The notes under the pieces: generated by a model | Databases searched by the model: none | Told to the model about the DNA's origin: nothing | Seen by the model: only the letters and a program-made list of their open reading frames with translations | Translations under genes and position numbers: made by a program | In this document: positions 62,329 to 64,000 of the stretch, piece after piece | How positions within the stretch are numbered: position 1 is the first letter of the stretch | Layout of the letters: each line of letters opens with the position of its first letter | Source of the DNA: Porticoccus sp950063125 | Lineage (GTDB): Bacteria > Pseudomonadota > Gammaproteobacteria > Pseudomonadales > Porticoccaceae | Reading direction: 5' to 3' (one strand) | DNA: 64,000 nucleotides | Assembly (NCBI RefSeq): GCF_963973895.1 | Contig: NZ_CAXBBF010000001.1

Positions 62329-62864
62329 GTCAGGAACGCAGTATCATCAATGTTGCACGTGACTGCCCGGGGCGACTAGTGCCGGTGGGTGATCCCGTGA
62401 CAATTCCGGCCGGATCTTTCGTCACCATCGTGCAGTCCCTCGGCGGCAACTATACCGTTGTGCATCAGGGCAATATGGTACGGGTGGATGGCGTGGACGC
62501 CGATGCACTGGGGCAGAAAAAACTGGAGTTGAATTTTACTGATCCCGGCGATGGCCGCATCGATGAAGACCAGGTCTGGCAGGCGCTGGAGACCGTCTAC
62601 GACCCGGAAATCCCCGTCAATCTGCGCAGCCTGGGGCTGATCTACCATCTGGATATTGATCAGGGCAGCGGCAGGGTGGATATCCAGATGACCTTGACGG
62701 CCCCGGGTTGTGGCATGGGCCCGGTACTGGTGGGCGATGTGGAGCAACGGGTGAAGCAGGTGCCGAACGTAAAGAGTGCTCATGTGGAGCTGGTCTTCGA
62801 TCCACCCTGGAGCCGGGAGATGATGTCCGAAGAGGCGCAGCTCGAAACCGGCATGTTTTTCTAG
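62325..62864 (+). CDS. sufT: Fe-S maturation protein SufT (DUF59/MIP18 family)
   Basis: A 179-residue protein. The N-terminal SufT-specific part has RDCPGRLVPVGDPVTIPAGSF and GGNYTVVHQGNMVRVDG; the MIP18/DUF59 domain follows with VYDPEIPVNLRSLGLIY and LTAPGCGMGPVL, whose Cys is conserved. SufT helps deliver clusters to certain enzymes when cluster demand is high. Position between sufA and sufE is a known variant of suf operons. Confidence 0.92.
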   Translation: MSQERSIINVARDCPGRLVPVGDPVTIPAGSFVTIVQSLGGNYTVVHQGNMVRVDGVDADALGQKKLELNFTDPGDGRIDEDQVWQALETVYDPEIPVNLRSLGLIYHLDIDQGSGRVDIQMTLTAPGCGMGPVLVGDVEQRVKQVPNVKSAHVELVFDPPWSREMMSEEAQLETGMFF

Positions 62865-62885
62865 TTACCGGAAACCCCATCCATC

Positions 62886-63335
62886 ATGACGGCAACCCAG
62901 AACAGTACCGGCAATCCCTTTGGGAATACCATCAGCGCCGAGGACATCAAGGAGACACTGGCCTTCTTCGACACCTGGGAAGAGCGCTACCAGTACATCA
63001 TCGATCTGGGCAAGGAACTGCCTCCCATGGATGATGAACTGAAAACCGATGAGCGGCTCGTGCGTGGTTGCCAGAGCCAGGTCTGGCTTAACACCCTGCA
63101 GGAAAATGACCATCTGTATTTCGAGGTGGACAGTGATGCCTTCATCGTCAAAGGCCTGTTGGGCATTATCCTTGCCGCCTACAATGGCAAAACCATCCAG
63201 GACATACTCGATTTCGACATCGAGGGCTACTTCGAAACTCTTGACTTGATACGCCACCTCAGCGCCACCCGCGGCAACGGCTTGCGTGCGCTGGTCCAGA
63301 GTATCCAATCCGCAGCCCGTCAATCGAAAGGGTAA
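62886..63335 (+). CDS. sufE: Sulfur acceptor protein SufE
   Basis: A 149-residue sulfur-transfer protein. The acceptor cysteine is C62 in RLVRGCQSQVWL; FDTWEERYQYIIDLGKELPPM and LSATRGNGLRALVQSI frame the fold. It takes persulfide from SufS C374 and relays it to SufB. The start at 62886 (MTATQNSTG) follows CATCC, with no strong ribosome site. It is the last gene of the operon. Confidence 0.95.
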   Translation: MTATQNSTGNPFGNTISAEDIKETLAFFDTWEERYQYIIDLGKELPPMDDELKTDERLVRGCQSQVWLNTLQENDHLYFEVDSDAFIVKGLLGIILAAYNGKTIQDILDFDIEGYFETLDLIRHLSATRGNGLRALVQSIQSAARQSKG

Positions 63336-63841
63336 TCAAGAAAATCAAAGTTACCTGATAATAAAATAATCGATTAACTCTGCCCCCCAGCACTGATAAA
63401 TGATCTGTAGTAATTCAGACTTGATCTAACAGATACCGACTCTCCAATACGGCGGCATGGTGCCGCCTGTTCAACTTGCAATTATTCAAGCTAGGGTATT
63501 TTCGAGCATTGCGCGGTTGCGAATAAAGAACGAGGTGCTATTCAAAGCCACACTCAGCGAGCTTGAAGTAATCGTCAGGCGGCGCGTATAAGCCTTGAGG
63601 CCGACATGACATTATTTTAGTCGTGCTCATGAGTAGGATTCTCAACCGTAAAAGGCATCAATCATGAATACATTGCCGTTGGCCGTAAGCGCCATCCTGT
63701 TGTTATTGTTTGCACCAGTACTATCGATGCTGTGAAAACGTCAATGGTTATTGATGGTATACGTCTGAGTGCGTAATCCCTCCAATTTACTATCGCTGTT
63801 GCGTATACTGGCTCGACCAGTGTTCCAGGGGCAGTCCGGAG
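63336..63841. other. Intergenic stretch after the suf operon
   Basis: About 500 bases, AT-rich at first. No clear terminator with a U-run was found after sufE, and no known repeat. It holds one tiny candidate gene (63664-63735, separate entry). Open frames on the minus strand over 63662-63985 look like shadows. Confidence 0.5.
63664..63735 (+). CDS. Possible 23-residue hydrophobic small protein
   Basis: An ATG with AAAGG about 10 bases upstream begins a 23-codon frame, MNTLPLAVSAILLLLFAPVLSML, then TGA. It would be a single membrane helix without charged residues. Very short hydrophobic frames arise by chance, and no similarity is known, so it is only a candidate. Confidence 0.25.
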   Translation: MNTLPLAVSAILLLLFAPVLSML

Positions 63842-64000
63842 ATGCAGATCACCACAATCACACCGGTTCACTATCCGCTGTCGGTCAGGGCAGGAGTGAA
63901 CGAATTCTCCGCTGCCTATGGCGAACTTGTGCAGCGTATAACCGCACTGGGAGACGGGCAGGTATTGCACGCTCCGGACTGGCATTGCCCCGCAGAGGTG
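63842..64000 (+). CDS. Start of an unidentified gene, cut by the window end
   Basis: An open frame of 53 codons begins at ATG 63842 (MQITTITPVHYPLSVRAGVN) and stays open to the window end. AGGGG and GGAG lie just upstream, the second directly against the ATG. The segment has no obvious signal peptide or recognised motif. Codon use looks ordinary for this genome. Not assigned. Confidence 0.45.
   Translation, partial: MQITTITPVHYPLSVRAGVNEFSAAYGELVQRITALGDGQVLHAPDWHCPAEV

Noticed and set aside
63662..63985. 107-codon minus-strand frame at the window end
   Set aside because: It overlaps a plus-strand gene start with ribosome-like sequence; no motif seen, though the plus-strand gene is itself unidentified.

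Overview
The window reads as a chromosomal segment of a marine-type gammaproteobacterium. Supporting this are the gene order folC-dedD-cvpA-purF-metZ (typical of Pseudomonas/Cellvibrio relatives), a short 4.5S RNA, sigma-54/NtrC-type nitrate assimilation control, ectoine catabolism, a SUF iron-sulfur operon led by an IscR-type regulator, and a PEP-CTERM ice-binding protein. The genus cannot be fixed from sequence reading alone. No CRISPR array, rRNA, tRNA or intact insertion sequence was seen.

Region by region. 1-4.1 kb (+): end of folC, a SPOR cell-division protein, cvpA, purF and metZ in one tight operon. 4.15-8.15 kb (+): MoxR ATPase, DUF58 protein and TgpA-like transglutaminase. 8.16-14.8 kb: small housekeeping and stress genes (glutathione transferase, msrA, ferritin-like protein, TSUP permease, sulfurtransferase, two transporters, SIMPL protein). 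14.9-20.05 kb (-): a translationally coupled peptide ABC transporter. 20.1-20.3 kb (+): the SRP RNA gene ffs with its own promoter. 20.5-34.2 kb (-): a complete nitrate assimilation locus, made of nrtA-nrtB-nrtD (uptake), an NAD(P)/FAD flavoprotein, nirB-nirD and nasA; nasT-nasS (sensing); and an outer-membrane porin. The nrtA and porin leaders carry the same regulatory architecture: a sigma-54-like promoter, then a hairpin with hexaloop AATGAA, then an overlapping intrinsic terminator. This is what a NasT (ANTAR) antitermination target looks like, so the porin is probably part of the nitrate regulon.

34.5-41.6 kb: EF-hand protein, secreted M3 peptidase, xseA (all -), then guaB and guaA (+). 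41.7-45.8 kb (+): an accessory patch holding two unrecognised exported proteins, a small gene broken by two frameshifts, and a three-gene operon of Xre/ParS-type antitoxin, RES-domain toxin and DEDD exonuclease behind two identical operator palindromes. 46.0-51.1 kb (-): ectoine degradation (doeB2-type deacetylase, doeD, doeA, doeC), with a perfect palindrome over the putative promoter. 51.3-54.3 kb (-): PLD-family and MgtC/DUF4010 membrane proteins. 54.3-56.5 kb: mostly non-coding, with an ice-binding protein and possible mobile-element debris. 56.6-63.3 kb (+): iscR-like regulator, sufB-C-D-S-A-T-E, preceded by a good IscR type-1 site. The window closes with the start of an unidentified gene.

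Starts were chosen from ribosome-binding sites and overlaps. Functions are from motif recognition only; no database search was run.
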